In this document: positions 46,048 to 55,667 of the stretch, piece by piece
How positions within the stretch are numbered: the first letter of the stretch is position 1
Layout: each line of letters begins with the position of its first letter
Assembly (NCBI RefSeq): GCF_001650915.1
Contig: NZ_LXYO01000037.1
Coordinates: forward strand, 62,001-126,000
DNA length: 64,000 nucleotides
Direction: 5' to 3'
From: Marinobacter sp. EhC06
GTDB lineage: Bacteria; Pseudomonadota; Gammaproteobacteria; Pseudomonadales; Oleiphilaceae
Made by a program: the position numbers and the translations under genes
Notes under the pieces: model-generated
What the model saw: only the letters and a program-made list of their open reading frames with translations
Told to the model about the DNA's origin: nothing
Database searches by the model: none

Positions 46048-46142
46048 TCCCTACGCCGGTATTATCCGGATCAGGTCGCGGGTTCTGCGATGCAATCTCA
46101 GCCGGTTGCTTCCAGTGATCCGGAAAGCAAGCCAGCACCCCG
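46048..46142 (-). ncRNA. TPP riboswitch (THI element) upstream of thiC
   Basis: Read on the minus strand it has the conserved parts in order: GGGGTGC, then GGCTGAGA, then GACCTGATCCGG, then ATAATACCGGCGTAGGGA. These are the two sensor arms and the closing stem of the thiamine-pyrophosphate aptamer. It should repress thiC when TPP is plentiful. No clear terminator hairpin follows before the start, so control may act on translation. Confidence 0.93.
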
Positions 46143-46333
46143 TCAAGACGCGATTCTGTAAAGCATGACACCCACACTGGGTGCTATTTGCAAGTGTAGA
46201 GCTGCGAGCAATTATTGTCCATAATGGCTCACCAGACCCGTCGGCCCATGCAAACGGGAAATTTGCGTGTCCGCCAGCCAGGCACGCACCCCGACTTCCG
46301 GGCAAAGATGCGTAACTGTATTCAGGAGATAGA

Positions 46334-47716
46334 ATGAAGAAGAGATTGCTTTCAGGACTTATTGGCCTCATGGCGGCCCAGCCCGTCCTTTCCATGGATC
46401 TGGTCGAGACCTATGAGAAAGCACTTTCCTACGACTCCGGGATTGCCGCAGCCCAGGCAAGCTTTGAAGCCCAACAGGCTGCCAGCGATGTCAGCCAGAG
46501 CGCATTGCTCCCCCAGATCGGCGCCTTTGGTGAGGGCAATTACATCGATGTGGATGGTCCCAGCCAGGACAACAGCTACCAGGAACTGAATTACGGCGTT
46601 CAGCTTAGCCAGCCACTGTTCCGGGCCGATGCCTGGTTCCGGTATGACGCCAGCAAATTCCAAACAGAATCGGCTCGCGCCGAATACAACCTCGCCCAGC
46701 AGCAGCTGATCCTGGATGTTGCAACCGCTTACTTCGATGTTCTGAGAGCCAAGGATACCGTTTCGACTGCCAAGGCCGCCGAAGCAGCGATTCAGCGCCA
46801 ATATGAACAAGCTCAGGAGCGTTTTGATGTAGGGCTGATTGCCATTACTGAGGTTTATGAGGCTCGAGCGAGCTTTGACGACACCAAGAGTCAGCGTATT
46901 GCGGCAGAGAACCGGTTGAATGTCGCAAGAGAGCAACTGGCCCGATTGACTGGGGAGTACGCTGAAAAGCTGGACAACCTGCGCCAGAATTTCCCACTAG
47001 GTCGCCCGGATCCAATGGACCCTTCGGCCTGGGAAACAACCGCCCTGGAACAGAACTGGTCTATCCAGTCAGCTCTTTATGAGCTGAATGCCAACGAAGC
47101 CAGCCTCAGGGAAGCAAAAGCCGGGCACTATCCGACTTTGGATCTGAACGCGTCTTACGGCAAAACAGATTTGAATGGAATTGATGGTTCCAACGCTCCG
47201 ATTACCAGCCAGCAGGATGGTACTACGACCCGCGGGACTATCGGTCTTACGCTGAATGTCCCCCTCTATTCAGGTGGTGGCACGCAGGCGGGCGTTCGCC
47301 AACAACGTTCACTGGTAACGGTCGCGGAACAGTCACTAAACACCGTTCGGCGGGATGTTCGGGTTACTACTCGAAGCCTGTTTCTGACCGTCAACAATAA
47401 TGTTGAGACAGCCTCTGCGCTGGAGCAGACGATCATTTCCCGGCGAAGTGCTCTGGACGCTACCCGAGCTGGTTATGAGGTGGGAACAAGGAACATTGTC
47501 GAAGTGTTGGATGCAGAAAGGGCCTACTACGTTGCCCTGCTGGATTATGCAAACGCCCGCTACGATTATGTAATCAACTCACTTCAGTTGAAACAGGCCG
47601 CTGGCACTCTAAGCCCTCAGGATCTGATCGAGTTGAACAACTGGCTGAGCGCTGCCGCACCCGGCATTGAAGCACTGGCAAACGAAACAGAAACACTGGA
47701 CGATCCTACTCAGTAA
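46334..47716 (+). CDS. tolC: TolC-family outer-membrane channel
   Basis: The outer-membrane exit duct for tripartite efflux pumps and type I secretion. The 460 residues begin with a signal peptide (cut near residue 20). Two repeats of the OEP domain (about 25-215 and 235-440) follow, with LNYGVQLSQPLFRADAW and VPLYSGGGTQAGVRQQRS as the equivalent beta-strand segments. RNIVEVLDAERAYYVALLDYANARYDY is a strong family mark. The gene order thiC-tolC-waaA follows Pseudomonas. It stands alone, without a pump operon, as in E. coli. Confidence 0.93.
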   Translation: MKKRLLSGLIGLMAAQPVLSMDLVETYEKALSYDSGIAAAQASFEAQQAASDVSQSALLPQIGAFGEGNYIDVDGPSQDNSYQELNYGVQLSQPLFRADAWFRYDASKFQTESARAEYNLAQQQLILDVATAYFDVLRAKDTVSTAKAAEAAIQRQYEQAQERFDVGLIAITEVYEARASFDDTKSQRIAAENRLNVAREQLARLTGEYAEKLDNLRQNFPLGRPDPMDPSAWETTALEQNWSIQSALYELNANEASLREAKAGHYPTLDLNASYGKTDLNGIDGSNAPITSQQDGTTTRGTIGLTLNVPLYSGGGTQAGVRQQRSLVTVAEQSLNTVRRDVRVTTRSLFLTVNNNVETASALEQTIISRRSALDATRAGYEVGTRNIVEVLDAERAYYVALLDYANARYDYVINSLQLKQAAGTLSPQDLIELNNWLSAAAPGIEALANETETLDDPTQ

Positions 47717-47718
47717 CG

Positions 47719-47755
47719 ATGAGGGCGGGCCTGAAGGCTCGCCCTCATATTTTTC
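47719..47755. terminator. Terminator between tolC and waaA
   Basis: ATGAGGGCG pairs with CGCCCTCAT over a GGCCTGAAGGCT loop and is followed by ATTTTT. It lies between the two convergent stops. Confidence 0.85.
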
Positions 47756-47765
47756 GACAGATGTG

Positions 47766-49019
47766 TTACACCCGCTCGATGATACCATCGACTACCTTGT
47801 CCAGCGCCCCGCGGTTCTTGTTCACAACCTCCAGCGCTCGTTGACCAATCGCTTCGCGTTCCCTGCTATCGCTAAAGAGGGACGACACGTGAGCGGCCAG
47901 ATCATCTGCATCAGAAACCAGTTTCACGCCCCGGTCATCCAGCAGGCGCTGGTAAATCGTCTCGAAATTGAAGATGTGGGGGCCTGAAAACACCGGAATT
48001 CCCCATCCGGCAGGCTCCAGGGGATTATGCCCACCGCGCTCGATCAACGAGCCGCCAACGAACGCCAGATCGCTGGCTCCGTAAAGCATCATCAGCTCCC
48101 CCATGGTATCTCCCAGATACACCTGGGCTTGGGCTGGGTCCTCTCCGCGCGATCGGCGGGCCAGAGTCAGCCCTTCCTTCACCGCTTTCTCCGCCACCGG
48201 CTCAAAGCGGTCGGGGTGTCTCGGAACTAGGATAAGCAGGGCGTCCGGATGTTCAATCAAAACTTTTCCATGGGCTGCGAGGAGTTGCTCATTCTCGCTG
48301 CCGTGGGTGCTGCCGGCAATCCAGACTGGCCGACGTGCCAGTTTCTGCCGAAGCCTCGTGGCCGATGCCCGCAAATCCTCTGGAATATCCACGTCAAATT
48401 TAACGCTACCTGTGACGGCCACTTTGGCAGGCGCAACCCCTATTCGCCGGAAGCGCTCAGCGTCTTTCTCGGCCTGGGCAGCCACCCAGCTGATACTCTG
48501 CATGATGGGAGCGGCGAGGCCACGGATGCGCTCGTACCCCCGAGCGGATCGCTCTGACAGACGGGCGTTGATAAGGAACACGGGAACCCGGCGGGCCCGG
48601 CACTGGCGAATCATGTTCGGCCAGATTTCGGTCTCCATGATAACCAGGATCCGCGGATTGGCCCGGTCCAGGAAGCGTCGGATGGCACCGGGCGTGTCAT
48701 AGGGTGCGTAGGCGTACTGCACCTGATCACCGAACATCTTGCGCGCCTGGGACAGACCGGTGTCGGTCATGGCAGTCATCAGGATAGTAATACCCGGGTT
48801 CCGGACCAGAAGACGCCGAACCATCGGCGCCGCCGCAATGGTTTCACCCACCGAAACCGCATGTACCCACACAACCGTGCCGCTTGCCCGGGGCACAACA
48901 CCCAGGCGCTGGTACCAGTTACGCCTGAGCTCCGGAGCTCGACGTCCGTTCCACCATAGGCGCAGCAGGATGAACGGCAGAATCAGCCGAATAAGCTGGG
49001 AATAGATAAATTGCAGCAC
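47766..49019 (-). CDS. waaA: 3-deoxy-D-manno-octulosonic acid transferase WaaA
   Basis: WaaA adds Kdo to lipid IVA at the inner membrane. The start is the GTG at 49019 (MLQFIYSQLIRLILPF), with GGAG six bases upstream; the 417-residue product begins with the membrane-anchor helix. VWVHAVSVGETIAA (about 49-62), with its catalytic-type Glu, is followed by the Rossmann halves; AGSTHGSENEQLL lies near 255 and VGGSLIERGGHNPLEPA near 310. Presence of a Kdo kinase at 61807 suggests this WaaA adds a single Kdo that is then phosphorylated, as in Haemophilus; this is an inference. Confidence 0.94.
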   Translation of the reverse strand: MLQFIYSQLIRLILPFILLRLWWNGRRAPELRRNWYQRLGVVPRASGTVVWVHAVSVGETIAAAPMVRRLLVRNPGITILMTAMTDTGLSQARKMFGDQVQYAYAPYDTPGAIRRFLDRANPRILVIMETEIWPNMIRQCRARRVPVFLINARLSERSARGYERIRGLAAPIMQSISWVAAQAEKDAERFRRIGVAPAKVAVTGSVKFDVDIPEDLRASATRLRQKLARRPVWIAGSTHGSENEQLLAAHGKVLIEHPDALLILVPRHPDRFEPVAEKAVKEGLTLARRSRGEDPAQAQVYLGDTMGELMMLYGASDLAFVGGSLIERGGHNPLEPAGWGIPVFSGPHIFNFETIYQRLLDDRGVKLVSDADDLAAHVSSLFSDSREREAIGQRALEVVNKNRGALDKVVDGIIERV

Positions 49020-49140
49020 ACAGGACTCCGGGCAAAGCAGTGCGTTATCATATCGCAAAACCTATTGATTTGCTTCCGATTGATCGCTCGGGCCATTGTG
49101 CCACCTTTGATTAATTCAGACGTTGCAGGACGTGCTCTAC

Positions 49141-50088
49141 GTGAAAAAGAAATACCGCAAATTACCGCGCAACACGGATTACTCGGCCTATCGCCATCCC
49201 CGCTGGTGGCCCACCTGGCTGGGAATCTTTTTGATGTGGTGTGTGTCCCGGTTGCCAATACGTGTTCAGTGGTGGCTGGGCAAGCTGGCGGGACTGCTGG
49301 CGCTACGCTTTGCCCGCAGTCGCCGACACATCGCCGAGGTGAATATCCAGCTTTGTTTTCCGGAACTTACTGCCGCCCAGCAATCGGCGCTGGTTCGGAA
49401 TGCGTTTATTGCCAATGGCATCGGTTTGCTGGAACTGGGCATCGCCTGGTTTCGCGATCCAGCCAAACTGACAGGCATCACGCAAGTCCATGGCCTTGAG
49501 CATTTCGAGCATGCTCTGGCCCAGGGCAAAGGCGTTTTATTATTGGGGGGCCATTACAGCACCCTGGACCTGGGCGGGAGCCTGGTGACCGAATTTATTG
49601 AGGCAGACGTCATGCAGCGCGATCACAATAATCCGCTGATGAACGCCGTGATGACGAGAGCCCGTGAACGCCGCTATGGCACTGTGCTGGGCGCAAGAGA
49701 CCTGCGGGGCCTGTTTCGCAGCCTGAAGAAAAACCGGGCGGTTTGGTATGCCACCGACCAGGATTACGGCCGCAAGGATATTGTCTTTGCGCCGTTCTTC
49801 GGAATACCAGCGGGCACGATTACCGCTACGTCAAGGATTGCCGAGCGTAGCGGATGCGCAGTGGTTCCGTTCAGTCATTTCCGGCGCGAGGATGGCCCGG
49901 GTTACGACATTTACTTCCACCCTGCCCTTGAGAACTTTCCCAGCGGGGACGATCTCAAGGATGCAACATTGATCAACCAGGCTATAGAGCGGGAAGTGCG
50001 GCGCGCCCCTGATCAATATCTGTGGATGCATCGGCGCTTCAAAACACGCCCGGATGAGAACGATCCGGGATTCTACAAACGCCGGTAA
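49141..50088 (+). CDS. Lipid A acyltransferase, LpxL/LpxM (HtrB) family
   Basis: Adds a secondary acyl chain to lipid A. About 315 residues with HPRWWPTWLGIFLMWCVSRLP as the N-terminal membrane region. The catalytic HX4D/E motif is HYSTLD, so the acid is Asp where E. coli LpxL has Glu. WYATDQDYGRKDIVFAPFFG (about 205) is typical of LpxL, as is the YLWMHRRFKTRP near the end. The start is uncertain: a GTG at 49141 (MKKKYRKL), a GTG at 49132 or a TTG at 49123. It is divergent from waaA and heads the plus-strand LPS series. Confidence 0.9.
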   Translation: MKKKYRKLPRNTDYSAYRHPRWWPTWLGIFLMWCVSRLPIRVQWWLGKLAGLLALRFARSRRHIAEVNIQLCFPELTAAQQSALVRNAFIANGIGLLELGIAWFRDPAKLTGITQVHGLEHFEHALAQGKGVLLLGGHYSTLDLGGSLVTEFIEADVMQRDHNNPLMNAVMTRARERRYGTVLGARDLRGLFRSLKKNRAVWYATDQDYGRKDIVFAPFFGIPAGTITATSRIAERSGCAVVPFSHFRREDGPGYDIYFHPALENFPSGDDLKDATLINQAIEREVRRAPDQYLWMHRRFKTRPDENDPGFYKRR

Positions 50089-50135
50089 CGAAGAATTCAG
50101 GCAACACGGAGGCCGGCAGTGCATGCCGGAACACC

Positions 50136-51125
50136 ATGGCCAAACCCGACCCCAGAACGCAGGATGCATCCACACCCGTGGTGTGGCTTCTCACCGACAA
50201 CAAGCCGGGCCACCGGAATCAGCTGAAGGGGCTTGGCAATCGGCTTCGTGTCCTGGCCGGGGCAAGCACCTACTGGGTTGATGCTTCCACGGTACCGGTG
50301 CCGCTGTGGCGTGCATTGCTGGGTTCCGCACCACGCATGGAGGCGTCACTGCCTCGCCCCGATCTGGTCATCGCGGCCGGGTCTGGTACTCACCGCCTAC
50401 TGCTTGCACTGCGAAAACTTCGCGGAACCCGAACGCTGGTCATTATGAAGCCAGCGTTTCCGCTGTCTCTGGTCAGCGGCGCCCTGATTCCGGCCCACGA
50501 TCGCGTCCAACCGGGCCCGCGGGTGCTGTTAACCGAGGGCGTTCTGAATACCATCACACCCCTGGCCAGAATCACTGAGAAACTAGAAGCGCTATTACTC
50601 ATTGGTGGGCCTTCGCCGCACTTCGACTGGGACGATGATGTCGTCCTGGGCCAGATATCACACCTGATTGGTCAGTACCCCGACTGGCGCTGGACCATCA
50701 GTACCTCACGGCGAACACCGAAGTCCCTGCAGGACCGCCTCGACGACATGGCCGGACTGCGGATTACCGTTGTTCACCCCCAGCAGACCCACGAGGACTG
50801 GCTAAGCCACCAACTTTCCGCCTCACGGGCGGCCTGGGTGACCCCGGACAGCATGTCCATGGTCTGTGAGGCAGCAACCTCCGGGGTGCCAACGGGACTT
50901 TTCGAGCTACCGGCCAGATCCGGCAGCCGGGTTGTGGAAGGTGTGGAACGGTTGGCACGGGACGGGTATGTTGCCAAGTGGACGGACCACGCCAGCGTCA
51001 TGGCAGGCCGGGCCGACCACGACCGGTCCATCTGGGAAGCCAACCGCGCAGCCCGATGGGTACTCGAGAACGGGTTTCTGCCAAAGAGCCACAAAACCAA
51101 TCAACGCCTGCACCAGGGGGCCTAA
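50136..51125 (+). CDS. ELM1/DUF1022-family protein in the LPS locus
   Basis: 329 residues matching the 'mitochondrial fission ELM1' family: WLLTDNKPGHRNQLKGLGNRL near the N-terminus, ILVGGPSPHFDWD-like (LLIGGPSPHFDWD) near residue 156, and WVTPDSMSMVCEAATSGVPTGLFEL near 235. The second half looks like a GT-B-type nucleotide-sugar site. No bacterial function is established to my knowledge. It is set between an LpxL gene and a GT4 gene with overlap-like spacing, so a step in core assembly is likely. The ATG has GGA upstream. Confidence 0.82.
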   Translation: MAKPDPRTQDASTPVVWLLTDNKPGHRNQLKGLGNRLRVLAGASTYWVDASTVPVPLWRALLGSAPRMEASLPRPDLVIAAGSGTHRLLLALRKLRGTRTLVIMKPAFPLSLVSGALIPAHDRVQPGPRVLLTEGVLNTITPLARITEKLEALLLIGGPSPHFDWDDDVVLGQISHLIGQYPDWRWTISTSRRTPKSLQDRLDDMAGLRITVVHPQQTHEDWLSHQLSASRAAWVTPDSMSMVCEAATSGVPTGLFELPARSGSRVVEGVERLARDGYVAKWTDHASVMAGRADHDRSIWEANRAARWVLENGFLPKSHKTNQRLHQGA

Positions 51126-51127
51126 CC

Positions 51128-52243
51128 TTGAGAATTCTCCAGGCACTTCCGGCGCTGTACAGCGGCGGCGTGGAAAGAGGTACCGTCGAGTTCGCCGCCG
51201 ACCTCGTCAAACGCGGCCACGAATCTTTTGTCGTCTCCAAGGGCGGCCCCATGGCGGAACAACTGCGGGGACAGGGTTCGAAGCATATTTTCATGCCGAT
51301 TCACCGGAAAACCCCCGCATCCTTCGGTCAGATTCTGCCGATGCGAAAACTGCTTCTTGAATTGAAGCCGGACATCGTTCATGTCCGCTCGCGCATGCCC
51401 GCCTGGATCATCTTCCTGGCCCTGAAAAGCATTCCAAAGCAGCAACGCCCGGCGGTCGTATCTACCTTCCATGGTATGTACTCGGTAACGCCCTACAGTG
51501 CCATCATGACCCGCGCCAATCACATCATAGCGGTGTCCCAGTGTGTCCGGGATTACGTGATAAACAACTACCCGGTCCCCGAGGAAAAGCTCACTGTCAT
51601 CCAGCGGGGTGTCGATGTGGATGCCTTCCATCAACGGGAGCTTACACAGCAATGGCTGGACCGCTGGTTCCGTCAATATCCGCAGCTTGCCGGGAAGAAA
51701 ATCATCATGATGCCCGGGCGGATTTCCCGCTGGAAAGGGCAACTGGACTTCCTGGCCATGATGTCGAAACTGGTGCGGGACCGGCCAGATTGCCATGGCA
51801 TCATTGTCGGTGGAGCGGAACCCGGCAAAGAGCATTTCCTGGATGAACTGGAAAAGGAACGGGCGCGCCTGGATCTGACCGACAAGGTCAGCTTCCTTGG
51901 CCAGCGCAATGACATGACCAACCTTTACCTGCTCGCCGAGGTGGTCTGTCATATGAGCACCAAACCGGAACCCTTTGGCCGGACGGTGACCGAAGCCCTG
52001 GCCTCCGGAACACCGGTCGTGGCCTATAATCGGGGCGGTGCAGCAGAAACCCTGCAGGCCTGTTTCAGGGAGGGGCTGGTGACACCGGATAACGTGGAGG
52101 AATTTGCCCAGGCGGTTTCCCGGCTGCTGGATGCCAAACCGCCGGCCATCGAGATCCCCTATCGGTTCAGGTTGGAAGCGCAAACCGAGGCAACATTGCG
52201 GGTTTATGAGAACGTGCTGAAAAACGCAGCCGGCCGATCATGA
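51128..52243 (+). CDS. GT4 glycosyltransferase, LPS core
   Basis: 371 residues with the GT-B fold. The N-terminal ALPALYSGGVERGTVEFA holds the glycine loop for the acceptor side. The C-terminal domain has MMPGRISRWKGQ (about 198) and the EX7E-type donor motif in EPFGRTVTEALASGTPVVA (about 284-302). The start is a TTG at 51128, eight bases after AGGGGG and two bases after the previous stop; the open frame reaches further left, but that part only shadows the ELM1 gene. The next gene starts inside its stop codon (ATGA). Substrate unknown. Confidence 0.88.
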   Translation: MRILQALPALYSGGVERGTVEFAADLVKRGHESFVVSKGGPMAEQLRGQGSKHIFMPIHRKTPASFGQILPMRKLLLELKPDIVHVRSRMPAWIIFLALKSIPKQQRPAVVSTFHGMYSVTPYSAIMTRANHIIAVSQCVRDYVINNYPVPEEKLTVIQRGVDVDAFHQRELTQQWLDRWFRQYPQLAGKKIIMMPGRISRWKGQLDFLAMMSKLVRDRPDCHGIIVGGAEPGKEHFLDELEKERARLDLTDKVSFLGQRNDMTNLYLLAEVVCHMSTKPEPFGRTVTEALASGTPVVAYNRGGAAETLQACFREGLVTPDNVEEFAQAVSRLLDAKPPAIEIPYRFRLEAQTEATLRVYENVLKNAAGRS

Positions 52244-53301
52244 CTTCTCCCGGCAAATTAACCATTGTCCTTCTTGTCGCCACACCCGGAACCACCTGGG
52301 GCGGCATGGAACAGCACACCGCGGATCTGGCGGGTGCACTGGCGGTACGCGGGCATAGCGTCCATGTGCTGGGCCATAAAACCTATCGGGACAAGTTCCC
52401 TGCCGGCGTACAGTTTCATCCACTGCCGGTTCAACTCGGGCGACGGAACCTCTGGCTCCAACTGGCCCTCCGCCGGCGACTTCGAGAATTATCGCCCGAT
52501 ATCCTGCACGCCCAGGGCAATAAGGCAGCGCAACTGGCCGGTAAAACCGGAAAGCTTGCCCGTGTGCGCATCGGCACAGTGCACGGCACCAAGTCCAGCC
52601 ACAAGGCATTTGATCGCCTCGACGAGATCGTTGCAGTAAGCCCACGGATCCTGGGATCTCTGCGACACCCCCATACACACCTGATCTACAATGGTGTCGA
52701 CTCAGAACGCCAACAAAATACAGCGGACGATGGCCCCAATCTTCCGGCAGGTGTCACCAATGTGATAGCCGTGGGGCGTCTAGAACCCGTAAAAAGCTTT
52801 GATGCGCTGATCAGGGCCTGGGCTATACTTGGCCCCTCTGCCGACAACTGCCACCTGACCATATTCGGCGAAGGAAGCCAGCGGGAACAGCTGGCGCGTC
52901 TAATTCAACAATCAGGTCTCGGAGAATCGGTCACCCTGGCAGGGTTCAGCCGGAACCTGGCACCGGTTTACTGCAAAGCCGAACTGACAGTGATCAGCTC
53001 CGAGCGGGAAGGTTTTCCCTATGTGCTGGCTGAGTCGCTCATCTACGGTTGTCCGGTTGTCTCCACTCCGGTGTCCGGGCCTCGCGACCTTCTCCCACCT
53101 TCCTCTCTCAGCGCCGGACACAACGACCGAGACCTTGCCGATCTCATGGCCCGGGCGCTCGCCAATCTGGAAGCGTTGAAACAGAGCCAGCGGTCCGCTG
53201 TGGCGTTTGCACGTGAAACCCTCACAGTGAAAGCCATGGCTGAACAAACAGAGGCCCTTTATCGAAAAGCCATTACTGAGCGCCGGGCCACTGGAAAATA
53301 A
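52240..53301 (+). CDS. GT4 glycosyltransferase, LPS core
   Basis: 353 residues, GT-B fold. TTWGGMEQHTADLAGALAVRGH forms the N-terminal loop; DILHAQGNKAA is the linker motif. The donor domain has AVGRLEPVKSFDALI (about 176) and the acid motif in SSEREGFPYVLAESLIYGCPVV (about 253-274). Its ATG overlaps the stop of the preceding gene, so the two transferases are co-translated. It converges on a minus-strand GT2 gene after 17 bases. Sugar and linkage cannot be told from the sequence. Confidence 0.88.
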   Translation: MTSPGKLTIVLLVATPGTTWGGMEQHTADLAGALAVRGHSVHVLGHKTYRDKFPAGVQFHPLPVQLGRRNLWLQLALRRRLRELSPDILHAQGNKAAQLAGKTGKLARVRIGTVHGTKSSHKAFDRLDEIVAVSPRILGSLRHPHTHLIYNGVDSERQQNTADDGPNLPAGVTNVIAVGRLEPVKSFDALIRAWAILGPSADNCHLTIFGEGSQREQLARLIQQSGLGESVTLAGFSRNLAPVYCKAELTVISSEREGFPYVLAESLIYGCPVVSTPVSGPRDLLPPSSLSAGHNDRDLADLMARALANLEALKQSQRSAVAFARETLTVKAMAEQTEALYRKAITERRATGK

Positions 53302-53318
53302 TCTGGGCACACTGATTC

Positions 53319-54113
53319 CTACCGGGTACTTTCCTCCTCAAACTCAGACAGCATCTCTATCTCGCGAGCCTTCGCCAGCCGCATAAAGTTCCGGTTGGCC
53401 GCAGTAATGGCAACGCTAAGGCCAAACCAGCCGTTCAGAATCTGTCGGTGCAGCAAGTAATACTTCAGGAACTTCAGGGGAAACTCGGCGAACAGACGGG
53501 CACTTGAGATTCGCCGCCCCTTTGCGGCAATAAAGCGAGCCTGCTCCGTAGACAACTGGCAGTACTTGCGCTCCATCTGCTCCAGGGAAATCAGCGTTCG
53601 ATGCAACACGTCGCCCTTGAGATCCACGACCCGGCCTGATTTCACCTGGGGTCGGTCATTGTTGCTGTCCTTTTCGGCCTCAATCACCGCCTTGTTGCGA
53701 TTGTAGAGCCTGAGGATTCTCTTGGATTTATCATGACGGAACGGATGCCGGGGATTTGGCTGGGACAGCACCCAGCGCATCCGGAACCCCGCAACATCCG
53801 GGTCAACCGGCGTTGAGAACCGGGCCTTGATGTTGGCCACAAGTTCGTCCGAAAGCACCTCATCCGCATCCAGATCCAGCACCCAGTCATTTCGGCACAG
53901 GCTCGCGGCAAAAGCTTTCTGGCAGGCAAACCCCTGCCAGTCGTTATGAACAAACCGGGCGCCCGCCGCTTCTGCAATTTCTCGGGTTCGGTCAGTGCTC
54001 CCGGAATCAACTACGATAACCTCATCGACCCAGCCAGAAACCTTCGCCAGGGATTCCGGCAATCGCAGTTCTTCGTTCTGGGTGATGTAATAAACGGACA
54101 ACGGCAGCTTCAT
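53319..54113 (-). CDS. GT2 glycosyltransferase, WaaE/KdtX-like
   Basis: 264 residues starting MKLPLSVYYITQNEE with AGGA six bases before the ATG. The GT-A fold shows VDEVIVVDSGSTDRT (about 30-44) and the DxD in LDLDADEVLSDEL (about 85). The C-terminal basic patch (RRISSARLFAEFPLKFLKYYLL) suggests membrane association. Related WaaE proteins add a beta-glucose to heptose I of the inner core. It is convergent with the plus-strand transferases and divergent from manC. It also resembles the C-terminal half of the fusion at 56563. Confidence 0.87.
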   Translation of the reverse strand: MKLPLSVYYITQNEELRLPESLAKVSGWVDEVIVVDSGSTDRTREIAEAAGARFVHNDWQGFACQKAFAASLCRNDWVLDLDADEVLSDELVANIKARFSTPVDPDVAGFRMRWVLSQPNPRHPFRHDKSKRILRLYNRNKAVIEAEKDSNNDRPQVKSGRVVDLKGDVLHRTLISLEQMERKYCQLSTEQARFIAAKGRRISSARLFAEFPLKFLKYYLLHRQILNGWFGLSVAITAANRNFMRLAKAREIEMLSEFEEESTR

Positions 54114-54245
54114 CACAATTCCTGGTGTCAAGGCAATCAGTTTACGGACTGGTCAGAACAATATCATGGTTGCCTTATGATAAGATGACGCGCCTGATTT
54201 TGATGTTTTACTTGGCATTCTTTAACTCAAGCCCGGAGTGTACAG

Positions 54246-55667
54246 ATGATTCACCCCGTCATTATGGCTGGCGGTACCGGCTCACGCCTTTGGCCGATGT
54301 CGCGCCAGCTGAATCCGAAGCAGTTCCTGAAACTGACCAACGGCCCCCTGTCGATGTTGCAGGCCACCGTTGCGCGGCTTGAGGGCATGGACGCAGCAAA
54401 CCCTCTACTGATCTGCAACGAGGAACACCGGTTCCTGGCTGCGGAACAAATGCGGCAATCCGGTCACGAAGATACGCGGATCATCCTGGAGCCCTGCGGC
54501 CGTAATACAGCACCGGCGATTGCATTGGCAGCACTGCAGCTGACCGAGGCCGCCGAAAACGACGCCGACGATCCTCTGATGCTGGTATTGGCAGCCGACC
54601 ACCTGATCAAGGACGTCACGGCTTTTCAGGAAGGGGTGAAGAAAGCCATTCCGCTGGCGCGGGAAGGGAAACTGGTCACCTTCGGCATTGTCCCGAACCA
54701 TCCGGAAACCGGCTACGGCTACATCCATCGTGGCACCGAACTGGGCCCTGACAGCTACCTGGTGGACAAGTTTGTCGAAAAGCCGGACCAAGCGACCGCC
54801 AATGGCTACCTGGATTCCGGCGAGTACCTCTGGAACAGCGGGATGTTCCTGTTTGGTGCCCGTCAGTACCTCGAGGAGCTGGAAGCCCATCGCCCGGATA
54901 TCCTGGCCGCGTGCCGTGCCGCCATCGCAGACACCGCCGATGACCTGCACTTCACGCGAATCAACGCCGAACGCTTCGCCGAATGCCCGTCAGACTCGGT
55001 GGACTACGCCGTCATGGAGAAGACCGACAAGGCCGCCGTGGTCTCCCTGGATGCCGGCTGGAGCGATATCGGCTCCTGGTCCGCGCTCTGGGAAGTCAGT
55101 GACAAGGACGCGGACGGCAACAGCCTGACCGGCGACGTAATTACCCATAACACCGCCAACACGCTGATCCGTGCCGATAGCCGGCTGGTGGCAACGGTTG
55201 GCGTGGACAACCTGGTGGTTATCGAAACCAAGGATGCCGTGCTGGTTGCCCATAAAGACAGCGTTCAGGACGTCAAAACCGTGGTGGAGCGAATCAAGAC
55301 CGATGGCCGCCACGAACACATGAACCATCGGGAAGTCTACCGACCCTGGGGAGTGTACGATTCCATCGACAACGGCGCCCGCTACCAGGTCAAACGCATC
55401 ACGGTAAAACCCGGCGCCAAGCTCTCTGTGCAGATGCATCACCATCGAGCCGAGCACTGGATCGTGGTCAGTGGCACCGCCCGGGTCACCAACGGCGAGA
55501 AAACCTATCTGGTCACCGAGAACCAGTCCACCTACATTCCGATTGGCCAGGTGCACTCGCTGGAGAATCCGGGGGTCATCGACCTGGAACTGATCGAAGT
55601 CCAGTCGGGCTCTTACCTGGGTGAAGACGACATTGTTCGTTACGAGGATCGGTACGGCCGGAAATGA
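54246..55667 (+). CDS. manC: Bifunctional mannose-1-phosphate guanylyltransferase / mannose-6-phosphate isomerase
   Basis: It makes GDP-mannose. The 473 residues have an N-terminal nucleotidyltransferase with GGTGSRLWPMSRQLNPKQF (about 9-27), FVEKPD and LWNSGMFLF. The C-terminal type-II isomerase cupin contains KPGAKLSVQMHHHRAEHWIVVSG (about 393-415; metal-binding His and Glu) and IPIGQVHSLENPG. The same protein may be named AlgA or XanB in other species. GGAG lies seven bases before the ATG. The acyltransferase gene follows with an ATGA overlap, so GDP-mannose supply is coupled to LPS assembly. Confidence 0.94.
   Translation: MIHPVIMAGGTGSRLWPMSRQLNPKQFLKLTNGPLSMLQATVARLEGMDAANPLLICNEEHRFLAAEQMRQSGHEDTRIILEPCGRNTAPAIALAALQLTEAAENDADDPLMLVLAADHLIKDVTAFQEGVKKAIPLAREGKLVTFGIVPNHPETGYGYIHRGTELGPDSYLVDKFVEKPDQATANGYLDSGEYLWNSGMFLFGARQYLEELEAHRPDILAACRAAIADTADDLHFTRINAERFAECPSDSVDYAVMEKTDKAAVVSLDAGWSDIGSWSALWEVSDKDADGNSLTGDVITHNTANTLIRADSRLVATVGVDNLVVIETKDAVLVAHKDSVQDVKTVVERIKTDGRHEHMNHREVYRPWGVYDSIDNGARYQVKRITVKPGAKLSVQMHHHRAEHWIVVSGTARVTNGEKTYLVTENQSTYIPIGQVHSLENPGVIDLELIEVQSGSYLGEDDIVRYEDRYGRK

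Noticed and set aside
51122..52183. A 353-codon open frame on the minus strand inside the first GT4 gene.
   Set aside because: Antisense shadow; no motif, and the plus-strand gene has clear GT4 signatures.
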